Shown here in pieces: positions 43,379-53,241 of a DNA stretch of 64,000 bases (position 1 is its first letter; every line of letters begins with the position of its first letter). Origin of the DNA: Streptomyces sp. MBT53 (GTDB lineage: Bacteria; Actinomycetota; Actinomycetes; Streptomycetales; Streptomycetaceae); contig NZ_JAEQAZ010000003.1 in the NCBI RefSeq assembly GCF_016654115.1, positions 62,001-126,000 of the forward strand, written 5' to 3'. The notes beneath the pieces are model-generated. The model was not told the DNA's origin. It saw only the letters and a program-made list of their open reading frames with translations, and did not search any database. Made by a program: the position numbers and the translations under genes.

Positions 43379-44620
43379 TCAGCCGACCGTCCACTTCTGG
43401 TTGGCGCCGCCCGAGCAGGTCCAGATCTGCAGCGGGGTGCCGTTGGCCGAGTTGTTGCCGGTCACGTCCAGGCACTTGTTGGCCTGTGGGTTGACGATGT
43501 CGTTCGCCGAGCTGACGGCCCACTGCTGAGCCGTGGAACCGTTGCAGTCGTAGAGCTGGACCTTCGTGCCGTCCGCGGTGCCGCCGGCGTTCACGTCCAG
43601 GCACTTGCCGAGCGCGCGGATCGTGCCGTCGGAGCCGACGGTCCACTGCTGGGCGGCCGAACCGTTGCAGTCGTAGAGCTGTACGGCGGTCCCGTTGGCG
43701 GAGTTCGCGCCGTTGACGTCGACGCACTTGCCGGCGAGGCCCTTGATCGCCACCCCGGTGGCCGTGTCGCTCGTGGTGACCGACACCGAGTCCACCACCA
43801 GCTTGGCCGGGAAGGCCGTGGCGCTGTTCGGGTCGCCCGGCCAGTCGCCGCCGACCGCCAGGTTGAGGATCAGGAAGAACGGCTTGTTGAACGCCCAGGT
43901 GTTGCTGCCCACGTCGGCGGGCGTACGGGTCTGGTAGACGACACCGTCGACCGACCACTTGATCGAGTTGGGCGCCCAGTCGACGGCGAAGGTGTGGAAG
44001 GCGTCCGCGAAGGCCGCGCCGTTCGCCAGCGTGTAGGCGGCGCCTATCCCGTTGGCGCCGGAGTAGCCGGGGCCGTGGATGGTGCCGTGGATCGTGGAGG
44101 GCTCGTAGCCGACGTTCTCCATGACGTCGATCTCACCCGAGTTGGGCCAGCCGACCGAGCCGATGTCGGTGCCGAGCATCCAGAACGCGGGCCACATGCC
44201 CTGCCCGCGCGGGATCTGCATCCGCGCCTCGACATGACCGTACTGCGCGCTGAACTTCCCGGAGGTGTTCAGCCGGGCCGAGGTGTACTGGCAAGTGCCG
44301 TACCAGCACTGGTAGTTGGCGGGGTTCTCCTTCTTGGCCGTGATCACCAGGTGGCCCTGGCCGTCCAGGGCCGCGTTGTTGGTGCCGGACGTGTAGTACT
44401 CGCGCTCGTGGTTGTTGACGTTGTCGCCGGTCTCCTGCGTCCACTTCGAGGAGTTGACGGCGCTGCCGGCCGCCCCGTCGAAGGTGTCGGAGAACGTGAC
44501 GGCGTCGGCCTGGGCGTCCGACGTGGAGGCCGCCTGCGCCGGACCGATCGCGGCGGACGCGACCAGTGCGGCGGACAGGGCGGCGAAGAGGCATCTGCGG
44601 AGTACGCGTGGGGAAGCCAC
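43379..44620 (-). CDS. Secreted GH16 endo-beta-glucanase with ricin-type lectin domain
   Basis: This 413-residue protein has a signal peptide (cleavage AQA-AS near residue 31), a GH16 domain (about 40-285) with the catalytic GEIDVMENVG (two Glu around one Asp), and a C-terminal CBM13/ricin-B trefoil (about 290-413) with three QxW signs (QQWTVG, QQWAVS, QKWTVG). GH16 enzymes with this site cut beta-1,3(4)-glucans such as laminarin. The GTG start has AAGGGA upstream. Direct repeats and a GntR-like palindrome lie in its promoter region. Confidence 0.92.
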   Translation of the reverse strand: MASPRVLRRCLFAALSAALVASAAIGPAQAASTSDAQADAVTFSDTFDGAAGSAVNSSKWTQETGDNVNNHEREYYTSGTNNAALDGQGHLVITAKKENPANYQCWYGTCQYTSARLNTSGKFSAQYGHVEARMQIPRGQGMWPAFWMLGTDIGSVGWPNSGEIDVMENVGYEPSTIHGTIHGPGYSGANGIGAAYTLANGAAFADAFHTFAVDWAPNSIKWSVDGVVYQTRTPADVGSNTWAFNKPFFLILNLAVGGDWPGDPNSATAFPAKLVVDSVSVTTSDTATGVAIKGLAGKCVDVNGANSANGTAVQLYDCNGSAAQQWTVGSDGTIRALGKCLDVNAGGTADGTKVQLYDCNGSTAQQWAVSSANDIVNPQANKCLDVTGNNSANGTPLQIWTCSGGANQKWTVG

Positions 44621-44729
44621 GGCATTCCCTTCTGTGCGGCGGACGTGGGGACCGACACGCCGACTGAGGTGGGGGGTGAAAGCGTCGCCTCTTGATTTAA
44701 GAAGTGAGATAAGGAGAGCGTCAATACCT

Positions 44730-44741
44730 TGGTACGGACCA
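44730..44741. promoter_or_regulatory. dre-like palindrome upstream of the GH16 gene
   Basis: TGGTACGGACCA, extended CTTGGTACGGACCAGT (44728-44743), matches 11 of 16 positions of the DasR consensus ACTGGTCTAGACCAGT, with both TGGT and ACCA arms kept. It could be a site for DasR or another GntR/HutC regulator of polysaccharide use. Confidence 0.4.
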
Positions 44742-44778
44742 GTAGTTGAATGTTACGGGCCAGTAGTTGATCGTTACG
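44739..44778. repeat. Two 19-bp direct repeats, 21-bp period
   Basis: CCAGTAGTTGAATGTTACG (44739-44757) and CCAGTAGTTGATCGTTACG (44760-44778) differ at two positions. The 21-bp period puts them on the same DNA face. The second one includes the stop codon of the VanZ gene. They lie about 120-160 bp upstream of the GH16 start. Confidence 0.6.
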
Positions 44779-45400
44779 AAGCGGCCTTCGGCGCTTTGGA
44801 CGCCTTCGCTGCCTTTGATGTCCTTGCCGCCTTCGCGACGGGCTTCCGCGCGTGTACCGCCCGGCCGAGCCGGCGCCCCAGCAGGACCCAACCCACCAGC
44901 GCGCCAGTGGTGTTGAGGATGACGTCGTCGATGTCGAAGGCCCGCCCGGTGATCAGCGCGCCCTGCGCGAACTCCACCAGAAGCATCACGGTCGCCGTCA
45001 GCAGCAGCACCTTCAGGATGCCGCGCGCCCGGGGCGCGAACACCGGGACCAGCACCCCGAACGGGATGCCGAGCACGATGTTCCCGCCGATCTGCTTCAC
45101 GGCGTCGCGCATCGCCGGCTGGTCGAGATAGGCCTTCAGGGAGCGGCCCGGGTGCAGATTGGTGTGCACGAGCGCCTTCGAGGCGGGGGACGGCTCCAGG
45201 GTCAGCTTGGCCAGTACGACGGCGAACGCCACCATGAACACGAAGCCGAGCAGCATCGACAACAGGCGTAGGGGGAGGGGGAGTTGGTAGCGCTGGGGAG
45301 GTGCGGGCTTCGACGGGCGCGGGGCGCGGGCCGCTTTCGGCCCGGCCTCGGTCCTGGGCGCGGTCCTGGTGCGGCGCAGACGTGCGGCGGTACGGCCCAT
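44774..45400 (-). CDS. VanZ-family membrane protein
   Basis: This 208-residue protein has a basic Arg/Pro/Ala N-terminus (1-40), four hydrophobic segments (about 44-65, 100-120, 125-145, 155-175) with the VanZ signs NIVLGIPFGVLVP and EFAQGALITGRAFDIDDVILNTTGALVG, and a Lys/Ala-rich tail. VanZ homologues can affect sensitivity to teicoplanin and lipopeptides, but most are of unknown role. GGAGG precedes ATG. Confidence 0.85.
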   Translation of the reverse strand: MGRTAARLRRTRTAPRTEAGPKAARAPRPSKPAPPQRYQLPLPLRLLSMLLGFVFMVAFAVVLAKLTLEPSPASKALVHTNLHPGRSLKAYLDQPAMRDAVKQIGGNIVLGIPFGVLVPVFAPRARGILKVLLLTATVMLLVEFAQGALITGRAFDIDDVILNTTGALVGWVLLGRRLGRAVHARKPVAKAARTSKAAKASKAPKAAS

Positions 45401-45531
45401 GCGTGAGATCCTCCGGTCTTCAACTGCCCTGTGTGGTAGGCCGGTTACCCCCGATTCGGCGGAGGATGCCATGGCGGCGGACGGAACCCGTGTGCGGCGC
45501 GGGTGCCCGCACACGGGTTGCCGACGGCTGC

Positions 45532-46194
45532 TCAGGCCGCGTACGAGATGGTCACCGTCGTGAAGCCCAGCGAGCCGAGCAGGCCCTTGAGCATGTTGGT
45601 GGTGTTGGTCTCGGCGCGGGTGGTCAGACCGCTGGTCTTCGCCGCCTCGGCGATGTGCTTGGAGGCGAGTTTCTGCACGGCCTGCTCGCTGTTGGGGTTG
45701 TCGGAGAAGATGTCGCCCAGGCGGTCCAGCAGACCGCGCTGCTTGGAGACCGTGTACGAGTGGTCAGGGTCCAGCGCAGGCTTGCCGAGCGTCGCGTGCG
45801 GCAGCTTGATGGTGGCCGACGTGCGGTCGCCGTTGACCGTCACGTCCTGCTTGCCGAGCTTGCCCAGGTCGACATAACCCTCCACGGTGCCCGCGCCGAC
45901 GTACAGCGTGCGGGTGCCGCGGATCGCGGCGGGCAGGAACTTGGCGTCCTTCTCCAGATCCACGACGACCTGGAAGTTGCCGGAGGCCGCGTCGTAACGG
46001 CTCATGTCCTGAATGGACTTGAGCAGCGCCGGACCCGAACGGTCATGGGTCTCGGTGCCGAAGATGTCGCGCAGTCCCGGGAGCACGGCAAGCCGCAGCC
46101 CGGCGAACAGCACGGCGATCACAACGACGACGGCGGTGAGCACCTTCGCCCAGCCCGGCATGCGCCGGGGTATACGGCTGATGGAAGTCGTCAT
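45532..46194 (-). CDS. DUF4230 membrane-anchored protein
   Basis: This 220-residue protein has one N-terminal membrane segment (about 17-40) and an extracytoplasmic DUF4230 domain (LLKSIQDMSRYDAASGNFQVVVDLEKD, in two parts, and GKQDVTVNGDRTSATIKLPHA). Function unknown. GGGAGGG precedes ATG. 131 bp downstream lies the VanZ gene on the same strand. Confidence 0.8.
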   Translation of the reverse strand: MTTSISRIPRRMPGWAKVLTAVVVVIAVLFAGLRLAVLPGLRDIFGTETHDRSGPALLKSIQDMSRYDAASGNFQVVVDLEKDAKFLPAAIRGTRTLYVGAGTVEGYVDLGKLGKQDVTVNGDRTSATIKLPHATLGKPALDPDHSYTVSKQRGLLDRLGDIFSDNPNSEQAVQKLASKHIAEAAKTSGLTTRAETNTTNMLKGLLGSLGFTTVTISYAA

Positions 46195-46449
46195 GGGGAC
46201 GGCCCTCCCTTCCTCGGTATCCGCATGCCCCCCAAACGCCCTGTCAGACCGACGCGTTGGTGGAACGGTCGCGCTGACGGGGGCGCGGAGGGCGCACGGG
46301 CGTGAAAAGTCACTGTTCGGCCCGCCAGAAGCCCTGGTCGACCGCGCTGACAGCATTTCCCGGCCGCCTCGCCCCATGCGTCCCGTGACCTTTCCGGATC
46401 ACGGTCCGGTTCATGTTGTGACACAGGCCCCGGACACCCCGAACACCCC
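46195..46449. other. 255-bp intergenic region
   Basis: Lies between the ribosomal protection gene's 3' end and the DUF4230 start. It should hold the DUF4230 promoter. I see no clear operator, terminator or small gene. Confidence 0.3.
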
Positions 46450-48309
46450 TCAGTGCGAAGGCAGTTCACGGTCACCGGACGGACGCGACCACCACACCCC
46501 CTCGCCGCGTGTGAGCCCGGGCAGGGCCGACTCCACGTCCCGCACCCGCCGGGCCGGCAGCTCACCGGTGATCAGCCAGGAGTCGACGCCACCCGTGGTA
46601 CCCGTGAACTCGGCGCGACAGGAGGCGAGTTGCGCGGTCACCGGTGCTAGCGCGTCCTGCGGGACCTCCGCCTCGAACGCGACGTACGGCTCGTACAGCC
46701 GTGTCCCCGCCTGCCGCAGCGCCCGGCGCAGCACGATCGGCGTGAGGCCGCGGAAGTCGCCGGCCGTACTGAGCGGGCCGACGAATCCCGACCGGGTGAG
46801 GGTGACCCGGTAGTCCGTCACCGGCGCGCCGTGCAGTCCGCCGAGCAGGGTTGAGTGGACCGTGTCCTCGACGGCCTGGTGGAACGCGCGGGGGAGCGCG
46901 CCGAGTTGGGTCTCGTACGCGAAGATCCCGCCGGAGCCGCGCGGTCCCGGTTCGACGCGCAGCCCGATCGTCGCCCAGTAGCGGGTGCCGTCGTGCCACG
47001 GCCATTCGTCGCAGGCCTCGCCGGTCCCGGCCGGGCGTTCCAGGAACCGCACCCGGCTCGGCTCGAAGTCGGCCTCGACGCCGAAGTCCTGGACGAGGGT
47101 CGCCGCGAGCACTTCCTTCTGGACCTCGCCGTACAGGAGCAGCACGGTCGCCCCGGAGGCGGCGGGCCGCGCGTGCAGCAGCGGGTCCTGGTCGGCCAGC
47201 GCCAGCAGCGCCGAACGCAGCGCCGCCGCCTGCTCGGGACGCCGGGCCCGTACGACGGTCTCCAGCGTCGGCGGCGCGAACTGCGGTGCCCGCTCGGTGA
47301 GTTCACCGAGCCGGTCGCCGACCCGGATGTCCTTCGGGCCGGTCAGCGCGCCGATGTTCCCGGCCGTGAGCGGTCCGGGCCGGCCGATCACATCGAGCCG
47401 CGTGACCCGCCCGGAGACCTCGACGGCCCGCCCGTCCGCCCCGTGCCGGCGGAACGTGAGCCGCTGCTGCGGGGCCACCTCACCGTCGTAGAGCCGCAGA
47501 TACGCCGTCCGTTCGCGGCCGGGACCGGGGCGTACCGCGAACACCGTGCCGCGAGGGGTGCCCGAACCGGACGTCGCGGGCGGGATCAACTGGACCAGTC
47601 GGGCGACGAGTTCGGGGATTCCCTGGCCGCCGAGGGCCGAGCCGAACAGGAGCGGGTGGATCGAGCCGTCGGCGGTGCGGGTGGCGAGGGCCTTGCTCAG
47701 GTCGTCCGGTGTGGGATGCGGGCCGTCGACCACCGCCGCGAGGACGGACGGGTCGACGTCGGCCAGGGCCTCGGCCAGGTCCGGGTCGCCGGGCGGGCGG
47801 GGCAGGACACGGGCGGCGGGCGTGCCGAGGCCCGTCACGTCCATGAGCGGTGCCACGTGCGGGGTCAGCCGACGTCGGATGTCCGCGACGAGGTCGTCGG
47901 AGCGGGCGCCCGCGCGGTCGATCTTGTTGACGAAGACAAGCGTGGGCAGCCGTAGCCGCCGCAGGGTCCGCAGCAGGACGCGGGTCTGTGCCTGGACGCC
48001 CTCCACTGCGGACAGCAGCAGCACCGCGCCGTCGAGGACTTCCAGGGCGCGCTCGACCTCCGCGATGAAGTCCGCGTGGCCGGGGGTGTCGATCAGGTTG
48101 ATCTGGGTGTCGCCGGACGTGAAGGCGGCGACGGCCGAACGGATGGTGATCCCGCGCTGCCGCTCGATCGCGCCGTCGTCCGTACGGGTGTCACCGGCGT
48201 CGACACTGCCGAGCCGGTCGGTCGCGCCGTGGTCGAACAGCAGCCGCTCGGTGAGGCTGGTCTTACCGGCGTCGACGTGGGCCAGAATTCCGATGTTCAG
48301 GGTGTGCAT
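46450..48309 (-). CDS. TetM/OtrA-like ribosomal protection GTPase
   Basis: This 619-residue EF-G-like translational GTPase has G1 AHVDAGKTSL, G3 DTPGHADF and G4 VNKIDRAG, then domains II-V. The family (Tet(M) 639, Otr(A) 663 residues) removes tetracyclines from the ribosome. Streptomyces carries several homologues, only some of which give resistance. The domain IV and C-terminal tip that contacts the decoding centre (about 520-600) is present. ATG at 48309 has GAGGAC upstream; a 47-codon leader frame ends just before it. Divergent from the PRPP synthetase gene. Confidence 0.9.
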   Translation of the reverse strand: MHTLNIGILAHVDAGKTSLTERLLFDHGATDRLGSVDAGDTRTDDGAIERQRGITIRSAVAAFTSGDTQINLIDTPGHADFIAEVERALEVLDGAVLLLSAVEGVQAQTRVLLRTLRRLRLPTLVFVNKIDRAGARSDDLVADIRRRLTPHVAPLMDVTGLGTPAARVLPRPPGDPDLAEALADVDPSVLAAVVDGPHPTPDDLSKALATRTADGSIHPLLFGSALGGQGIPELVARLVQLIPPATSGSGTPRGTVFAVRPGPGRERTAYLRLYDGEVAPQQRLTFRRHGADGRAVEVSGRVTRLDVIGRPGPLTAGNIGALTGPKDIRVGDRLGELTERAPQFAPPTLETVVRARRPEQAAALRSALLALADQDPLLHARPAASGATVLLLYGEVQKEVLAATLVQDFGVEADFEPSRVRFLERPAGTGEACDEWPWHDGTRYWATIGLRVEPGPRGSGGIFAYETQLGALPRAFHQAVEDTVHSTLLGGLHGAPVTDYRVTLTRSGFVGPLSTAGDFRGLTPIVLRRALRQAGTRLYEPYVAFEAEVPQDALAPVTAQLASCRAEFTGTTGGVDSWLITGELPARRVRDVESALPGLTRGEGVWWSRPSGDRELPSH

Positions 48310-48323
48310 GCGTGGTCGAGTCC

Positions 48324-48467
48324 TCAAGAACCGTCGTCCAGTGGGAAGGGCGGTGGATTCCGAGGAGTCGGCGCATGTGAGGGTTCCTGACGGGAGAGGG
48401 CACGGACGCGGCCATCATGACGCCCCCGGCCGGTGGGTCCGCAACCTGTTTTCGCGGTCAGTAGCAT
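48324..48467 (-). CDS. Possible leader peptide of the ribosomal protection gene
   Basis: A 47-codon frame (MLLTAKTGCGPTGRGRHDGR...) stops at a TGA that overlaps the SD GAGGAC of the ribosomal protection gene, 15 bp before its ATG. Leader peptides that sense stalled ribosomes are known for tet(M) and other ribosome-targeted resistance genes. There is no good SD before this frame and no obvious attenuator hairpin, so this is tentative. Confidence 0.3.
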   Translation of the reverse strand: MLLTAKTGCGPTGRGRHDGRVRALSRQEPSHAPTPRNPPPFPLDDGS

Positions 48468-48504
48468 GAGGCACGGCCGGGAATGATCATGCGAGGAGCA
48501 GATC

Positions 48505-49458
48505 GTGCGAGACATCGCCGTGTTCAGCGGGAGTGCCCACCCCGAGTTGGCGAAGGAGGTCTGCGCGCATCTCGGTGTACCGCTCAGCCCGACCCGGGTC
48601 AGCCGGTTCGCCAACGACTGTCTGGAGGTACAGCTCCAGGCCAACTGCCGTGAACGGGACGTCTTCCTGATCCAGCCGCTCGTCAAGCCGGTCCAGGAGA
48701 ACCTGGTCGAGCTGCTGTTGATGTGCGACGCGGCACGCGGCGCCTCCGCCGGGCGGATCACCGTCGTCATGCCGCACTACTCCTACGCCCGCTCCGACAA
48801 GAAGGACGCCCCGCGCATCTCGCTCGGCGGACGCCTGGTCGCCGACCTGATGGTCGCGGCGGGCGCGAGCCGGGTCCTGGCGATGACCTTGCACTCACCG
48901 CAGGTGCACGGCTTCTTCTCGGTGCCGGTCGACCATCTGCACGCACTGCGCGAACTCGCCGCGCACTTCCGGCAGTACGACCTCTCGCGCACCACCGTCG
49001 TCTCCCCGGACCTCGGCAACGCCAAGGAGGCCGCCGCGTTCGCCCGGCTGATCGGCGCCCAGGTCGCGGCCGGCGCCAAGCAGCGCTACGCGGACGACCG
49101 GGTCGTCATCAGCTCCGTCATCGGTGACATCGCGGGCCGCGACGTCATCGTGCTGGACGACGAGATCGCCAAGGGCAGCACCGTCCTCGAACTCCTGGAC
49201 CGGCTGCGGGAGTTGGGGCCGCGCTCGATCCGAGTGGCCTGTACCCACGGCCTGTTCGCGGCGGGCGCCCTCAAGCGGATCGGGGAGCAGCCCGACGTAC
49301 TGGAGATCGTCTGCACCAACACGGTCCCGGTGCCCGAGGAGGAGCGCACCGAGAAACTGCGCATCCTCTCCATCGCCCCGGCGCTCGCCGAGGCCGTACG
49401 CCGCATTCACAACGGCGAGTCCGTCAGCGCCCTGTTCGACGCGCCGCCGAACGAATAG
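48505..49458 (+). CDS. prs: Ribose-phosphate diphosphokinase (PRPP synthetase), divergent paralogue
   Basis: This 317-residue protein makes PRPP from ribose-5-phosphate and ATP. Expected regions are seen: NCRERDVFLIQ, MPHYSYARSDKK (flexible loop), TLHSPQVHGFF and the PRPP loop VIVLDDEIAKGST. Several positions depart from the usual ones: FANDCLE for FSDGEI and LDDEIAKGST for VDDIIDTGGT, so this looks like a second, specialised copy rather than the housekeeping enzyme. GTG start with GAGGAG upstream. It is followed 55 bp on by the EF-Tu gene. Confidence 0.85.
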   Translation: MRDIAVFSGSAHPELAKEVCAHLGVPLSPTRVSRFANDCLEVQLQANCRERDVFLIQPLVKPVQENLVELLLMCDAARGASAGRITVVMPHYSYARSDKKDAPRISLGGRLVADLMVAAGASRVLAMTLHSPQVHGFFSVPVDHLHALRELAAHFRQYDLSRTTVVSPDLGNAKEAAAFARLIGAQVAAGAKQRYADDRVVISSVIGDIAGRDVIVLDDEIAKGSTVLELLDRLRELGPRSIRVACTHGLFAAGALKRIGEQPDVLEIVCTNTVPVPEEERTEKLRILSIAPALAEAVRRIHNGESVSALFDAPPNE

Positions 49459-49513
49459 ACATAAAGGGACGGAGCAACGCTCGGCAGCACCGAGGTGATC
49501 AGGAGGACTCGCC

Positions 49514-50699
<1,186 letters not shown>

Positions 50700-50707
<8 letters not shown>

Positions 50708-51080
50708 GCGTGGTCTCCGCCTGCTCCAGGGCCGCGTCCAGCGTGGGACGGGGCGGCAGCAGCTGCGCGAGTCCGGTGATCCGGAGGATGCGCAGGGTCA
50801 GCGGATGGGTGCAGACCAGGTGCAGCCTGCCGCCCTGGTCGAGCACCCGGAGCCGGGCCCGGAAGAGCAGGCGGAGCCCCGAGCAGTCGAAGAACTCGAC
50901 GCGCCGCAGGTCCAGCACGACACGTGCGCCCGGCCTGCCGGTTACCCGGTCCAGATACGGGATGATCTCCACCGCCGCGGCGATGTCGATCTCGCCGCGT
51001 AACTCCAGCACCGTGAACCCCCGGTCCTGGTGGATGCGCAGATGCCGGGTGAGCGGCGCGGGTTCCTGCTGCACGACCAC
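50700..51080 (-). CDS. STAS-domain anti-sigma factor antagonist
   Basis: This 126-residue SpoIIAA/BldG-type protein has [14 protein letters not shown] and the phosphorylation-site loop [14 protein letters not shown], with Ser next to Gly. It would bind an anti-sigma kinase when unphosphorylated. No cognate kinase is adjacent. GTG at 51080 has GGAGGGG upstream. Confidence 0.82.
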
Positions 51081-51196
51081 ATCCCCTCCAACAGTCCCCG
51101 CCCTGCAAGTTACCCTCGATGGAGTGAATTTGAGCATGTTCGATTGACATATGTCTTCGAATCGAGCCAGAGCTTTCTGAGATATTCCAGGCAGCA

Positions 51197-51646
51197 CTAC
51201 GACAGCGCGTGCCAGGCCTTGGAAAGTGCCTGGCGGAACTGCTCGCTCTGGTGCGCTGTGAGCTCGCGCACCATCCGCTCCTCCAGCGCCCGCACCGGCC
51301 CCGCGCAGCCCGCCAGCAGCTCGCGCCCCTCGCCGGTCAGCAGGATCAGCAGCTCGCGCCGGTTGCGCGGATTGCGCTCGCGGCGGATCAGCCCGCGCCC
51401 CTCCAGCGAGCGGACCAGATCGGCGATGGACTGCGCGGTGACGAAGGAGTCCCGGGCCAGCTGCGCCGCCGACAGGCCGTCGTGTCGCTCCAGAACCGTG
51501 AGCGCGGTGTACTGGAGTGCGGTGACGCCATAGGGCCTGACCAGCTCGTCCAGGCGCGAGCGGACGACCAGCTCCACCTGCTTGACCATGTACAGCAGGG
51601 ACGGGAGCGTCTTCGTCGCTTCGGCGCCAACCAGGGATTCAGCCAT
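51197..51646 (-). CDS. MarR-family regulator
   Basis: This 149-residue winged-helix protein has the MarR core GLSAAQLARDSFVTAQSIADLVRSLEGRGLI in segments about 57-88 and the wing RERNPRNRRELLILLT. Two sites with the core ACAGGAAnCCTGT lie in the 115 bp between it and the divergent aldehyde dehydrogenase. I infer repression of both transcription units, relieved by an aldehyde, aromatic or related ligand. Confidence 0.88.
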   Translation of the reverse strand: MAESLVGAEATKTLPSLLYMVKQVELVVRSRLDELVRPYGVTALQYTALTVLERHDGLSAAQLARDSFVTAQSIADLVRSLEGRGLIRRERNPRNRRELLILLTGEGRELLAGCAGPVRALEERMVRELTAHQSEQFRQALSKAWHALS

Positions 51647-51665
51647 GGATTCACCCTAGAGCATT

Positions 51666-51680
51666 GACAGGAAACCTGTC
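51666..51680. promoter_or_regulatory. MarR operator site 1
   Basis: GACAGG-AAA-CCTGTC, core ACAGGAAACCTGT, overlaps TTGACA (51665-51670), a likely -35. It is 20 bp from the marR start. Confidence 0.7.
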
Positions 51681-51706
51681 TGTAATGAGACTGCGGACCA
51701 GACGAG

Positions 51707-51731
51707 CAACCAACAGGAATCCTGTTGGTTG
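51707..51731. promoter_or_regulatory. MarR operator site 2
   Basis: Perfect 12-bp arms CAACCAACAGGA and TCCTGTTGGTTG around a single base; core ACAGGAATCCTGT as in site 1. Centre is 46 bp from that of site 1 and 43 bp before the dehydrogenase start. Confidence 0.75.
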
Positions 51732-51761
51732 AAATCTTGGCAACGATGCTGAGGAGTGGCG

Positions 51762-53216
51762 ATGACCGCCTTCGAGATCGAACCCGGCCGCCTGTTCGTC
51801 GGGGGGCAGTGGCGCGAGGCCGCCGACGGAGCGCGCACCGAGGTGGTCGACCCGTCCCGGGGCCGGGTCGTCACCACCGTCGCCGAGGCGGGCCCCGCCG
51901 ACGTCGACGCGGCCGTCCGCGCCGCCCGCGAGGCCTTCGACAGTGGCCGCTGGTCCGGCCTCAGCGGTCGCGAACGCGGCCGGATCCTGCACCGCGTCGC
52001 CGAACTCGTCCGCGAGAACGCCGACGAACTCGCCCACCTGGAGAGCCTCGACGTAGGCAAGCCCATCACCTTGTGCCACGCCGTCGACGTCACCAACGCG
52101 GCCAACGACTACGAGCACTACGCCGCCCTGGCCTTCTCCCTGGACGGCTCGACCCGCGACACCCCGCTCAACGCCCTCGCCTACACCAAGCGCGAGCCGC
52201 TGGGCGTGGTCGCCGCGATCACCCCCTTCAACTTCCCCCTGATCCTCGCCGGTTCGAAGCTCGCCCCGGCCCTCGCGGCCGGCAACACCGTGGTCCACAA
52301 GCCCGCCGACGAGACCCCGCTCAGCGCCCTCTACATGGCCGGACTGCTCCAGCGCGCGGGCGTCCCGGACGGCGTCGTCAACGTCGTCACCGGCACCGGA
52401 CCGGTCGCCGGAGAGTCCCTGCTGCGGCACGCGGGCGTCGACAAGATCGCGTTCACCGGCTCCACCGCCGTCGGCCGGCACGCCGCGAGCGTCGCCGGCG
52501 AGAACCTCAAGCCCGTCACCATGGAGCTCGGCGGCAACGCGGCCCACATCGTCTTCGAGGACGCCGACCTGGAGAAGGCCGTCGGCGCGGTCATCAAGGG
52601 CTTCGTCTTCAACACCGGCCAGTTCTGCATGGGCGGCCCCCGCCTCCTGGTCGCCCGCCCCGTCTACAGCACCCTCCTCAACATCCTCGCCGACGCCGTC
52701 CCCGGCGTACCGCTCGGCGACCCCCGGCTGCCCGAGACCGTCGTCGGCCCGATGGCGGGGGAGAAGCACCTGCGCAAGGTCGAGGAGTACGTCGACCTCG
52801 CCCGCAAGGAGGGCGCCCGCATCGTCTGCGGCGGCGAACGCCTCGACCTCGACGGCGGCTACTACTACAAGCCCACCGTCATCGCCGACCTCGCCAACGA
52901 CTCCCGGGTGATCCAGGAGGAGATCTTCGGCCCGGTCCTCACCGTGCAGCCCTTCGACACCGAGGACGAGGCCGTCGAACTCGCCAACTCCACGCCCTAC
53001 GGCCTGGCTTCGGGCGTCCAGACCGGCAACCTCGCCCGCGCCCACCGCATCGCGGACCGGCTCCAGGCGGGCATCGTCTGGGTCAACGACTGGGCGATGC
53101 TCGACCCCAACGTCCCCTTCGGCGGCGTCAAGGACTCCGGCTTCGGCCGCGAGTACGGCCCCGAGGGCCTGGCCGCCTACACCCGGACCAAGTCCGTCGT
53201 CGTCTCGCTCGACTGA
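51762..53216 (+). CDS. Aldehyde dehydrogenase
   Basis: This 484-residue NAD(P)-dependent dehydrogenase has the active-site Asn in ITPFNFPL, Glu in MELGGNAAH and the nucleophile Cys in NTGQFCMGG. The end is PFGGVKDSGFGREYG. It oxidises an aldehyde, likely the product of the alcohol dehydrogenase 25 bp downstream. ATG at 51762 has GAGGAG close by; an in-frame GTG lies at 51756. Confidence 0.92.
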   Translation: MTAFEIEPGRLFVGGQWREAADGARTEVVDPSRGRVVTTVAEAGPADVDAAVRAAREAFDSGRWSGLSGRERGRILHRVAELVRENADELAHLESLDVGKPITLCHAVDVTNAANDYEHYAALAFSLDGSTRDTPLNALAYTKREPLGVVAAITPFNFPLILAGSKLAPALAAGNTVVHKPADETPLSALYMAGLLQRAGVPDGVVNVVTGTGPVAGESLLRHAGVDKIAFTGSTAVGRHAASVAGENLKPVTMELGGNAAHIVFEDADLEKAVGAVIKGFVFNTGQFCMGGPRLLVARPVYSTLLNILADAVPGVPLGDPRLPETVVGPMAGEKHLRKVEEYVDLARKEGARIVCGGERLDLDGGYYYKPTVIADLANDSRVIQEEIFGPVLTVQPFDTEDEAVELANSTPYGLASGVQTGNLARAHRIADRLQAGIVWVNDWAMLDPNVPFGGVKDSGFGREYGPEGLAAYTRTKSVVVSLD

Positions 53217-53241
53217 CCACGCCCACCAAGGAGTTCGTACG

